This document shows positions 5,260-5,338 of a stretch of DNA of 5,338 nucleotides, one piece after another. Position 1 is the stretch's first letter, and the number at the start of each line of letters is the position of its first letter. Under the pieces are notes generated by a model that saw only the letters and a program-made list of their open reading frames with translations, was not told where the DNA came from and made no database searches. Where the stretch lies: assembly GCA_027021285.1 (NCBI GenBank), contig JALUUP010000520.1, positions 1 through 5,338 on the forward strand, written 5' to 3'. Both the position numbers and the translations under genes were made by a program. The DNA is from Bacteroidota bacterium. GTDB lineage: Bacteria; Bacteroidota; Ignavibacteria; SZUA-365; JAADGX01.

Positions 5260-5338
5260 ATGAAAAAAAAGTACTCTCCTTTGGCTCTTGTGATTATGTT
5301 CGTCATAACGGGGATAGTATGGTTTGTTTTTTCGAACT
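5260..5338 (+). CDS. N-terminal fragment of a membrane-anchored or exported protein
   Basis: Only 26 codons are present before the window ends, so the family cannot be recognised. The chain starts M-K-K-K-Y-S-P and continues with an uninterrupted hydrophobic stretch of about 18 residues (L-A-L-V-I-M-F-V-I-T-G-I-V-W-F-V-F). This is either a signal anchor or an N-terminal TM helix. No lipobox Cys is seen in the visible part. The start is supported by AGGAAG (5248-5253) 6 bases upstream and by the promoter at 5171-5201. The start codon and its upstream signals are good evidence that a real gene begins here. Its codons are more A/T-rich than those of the genes at the left. Confidence 0.72.
   Translation, partial: MKKKYSPLALVIMFVITGIVWFVFSN

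Noticed and set aside
4741..5338. CRISPR array, toxin-antitoxin pair or phage genes in the low-G+C part
   Set aside because: No regularly spaced direct repeats, paired small genes or integrase/recombinase sequence are visible.

Overview
The window most likely comes from a high-GC member of the Bacteroidota or a related FCB lineage (for example an Ignavibacteria-type organism). Three things point there: a PorQ homologue, which belongs to the type IX secretion system known only from that group; several candidate promoters of the Bacteroidota form (TTG, 19-21 bases, TAnnTTTG); and a signal peptide ending in Ala-Gln. Genes up to about 4550 are rich in G+C (three sampled lines of pdxJ give 58-68%), while the last 600 bases count to about 44%. 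The species cannot be named from the sequence.

Layout. At 1-258 is the 3' end of a flavin-dependent nitronate monooxygenase / 2-nitropropane dioxygenase-family gene. Facing it on the minus strand (312-749) is a complete SlyD-like FKBP-type prolyl isomerase. A 201-base divergent spacer follows. Then come three plus-strand genes in close order: porQ (951-1904), a two-TM RCK potassium channel (1938-2942) and a CPBP/CAAX-type intramembrane protease homologue with altered motifs (2986-3750). The spacers are 33 and 43 bases, so they could be co-transcribed. After an 86-base gap comes pdxJ (3837-4550), then a tRNA-Gln with anticodon CTG (4608-4680) and a strong intrinsic terminator (4713-4740).

From 4741 to 5259 there is no convincing gene. 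The stretch holds a palindromic, MITE/REP-like repeat (4868-4980) and a well-formed promoter (5171-5201) serving a gene that starts at 5260 and runs off the right edge. That gene begins with a single hydrophobic N-terminal segment.

Functionally this looks like an ordinary chromosomal stretch of unrelated housekeeping and envelope genes: protein folding, type IX secretion attachment, K+ homeostasis, membrane proteolysis, vitamin B6 synthesis and translation. I found no clear new multi-gene system. The items most worth a second look are the MITE-like repeat, the non-canonical CPBP motifs, the TVGYS selectivity filter and possible internal start in the channel, and the composition change just after the tRNA.
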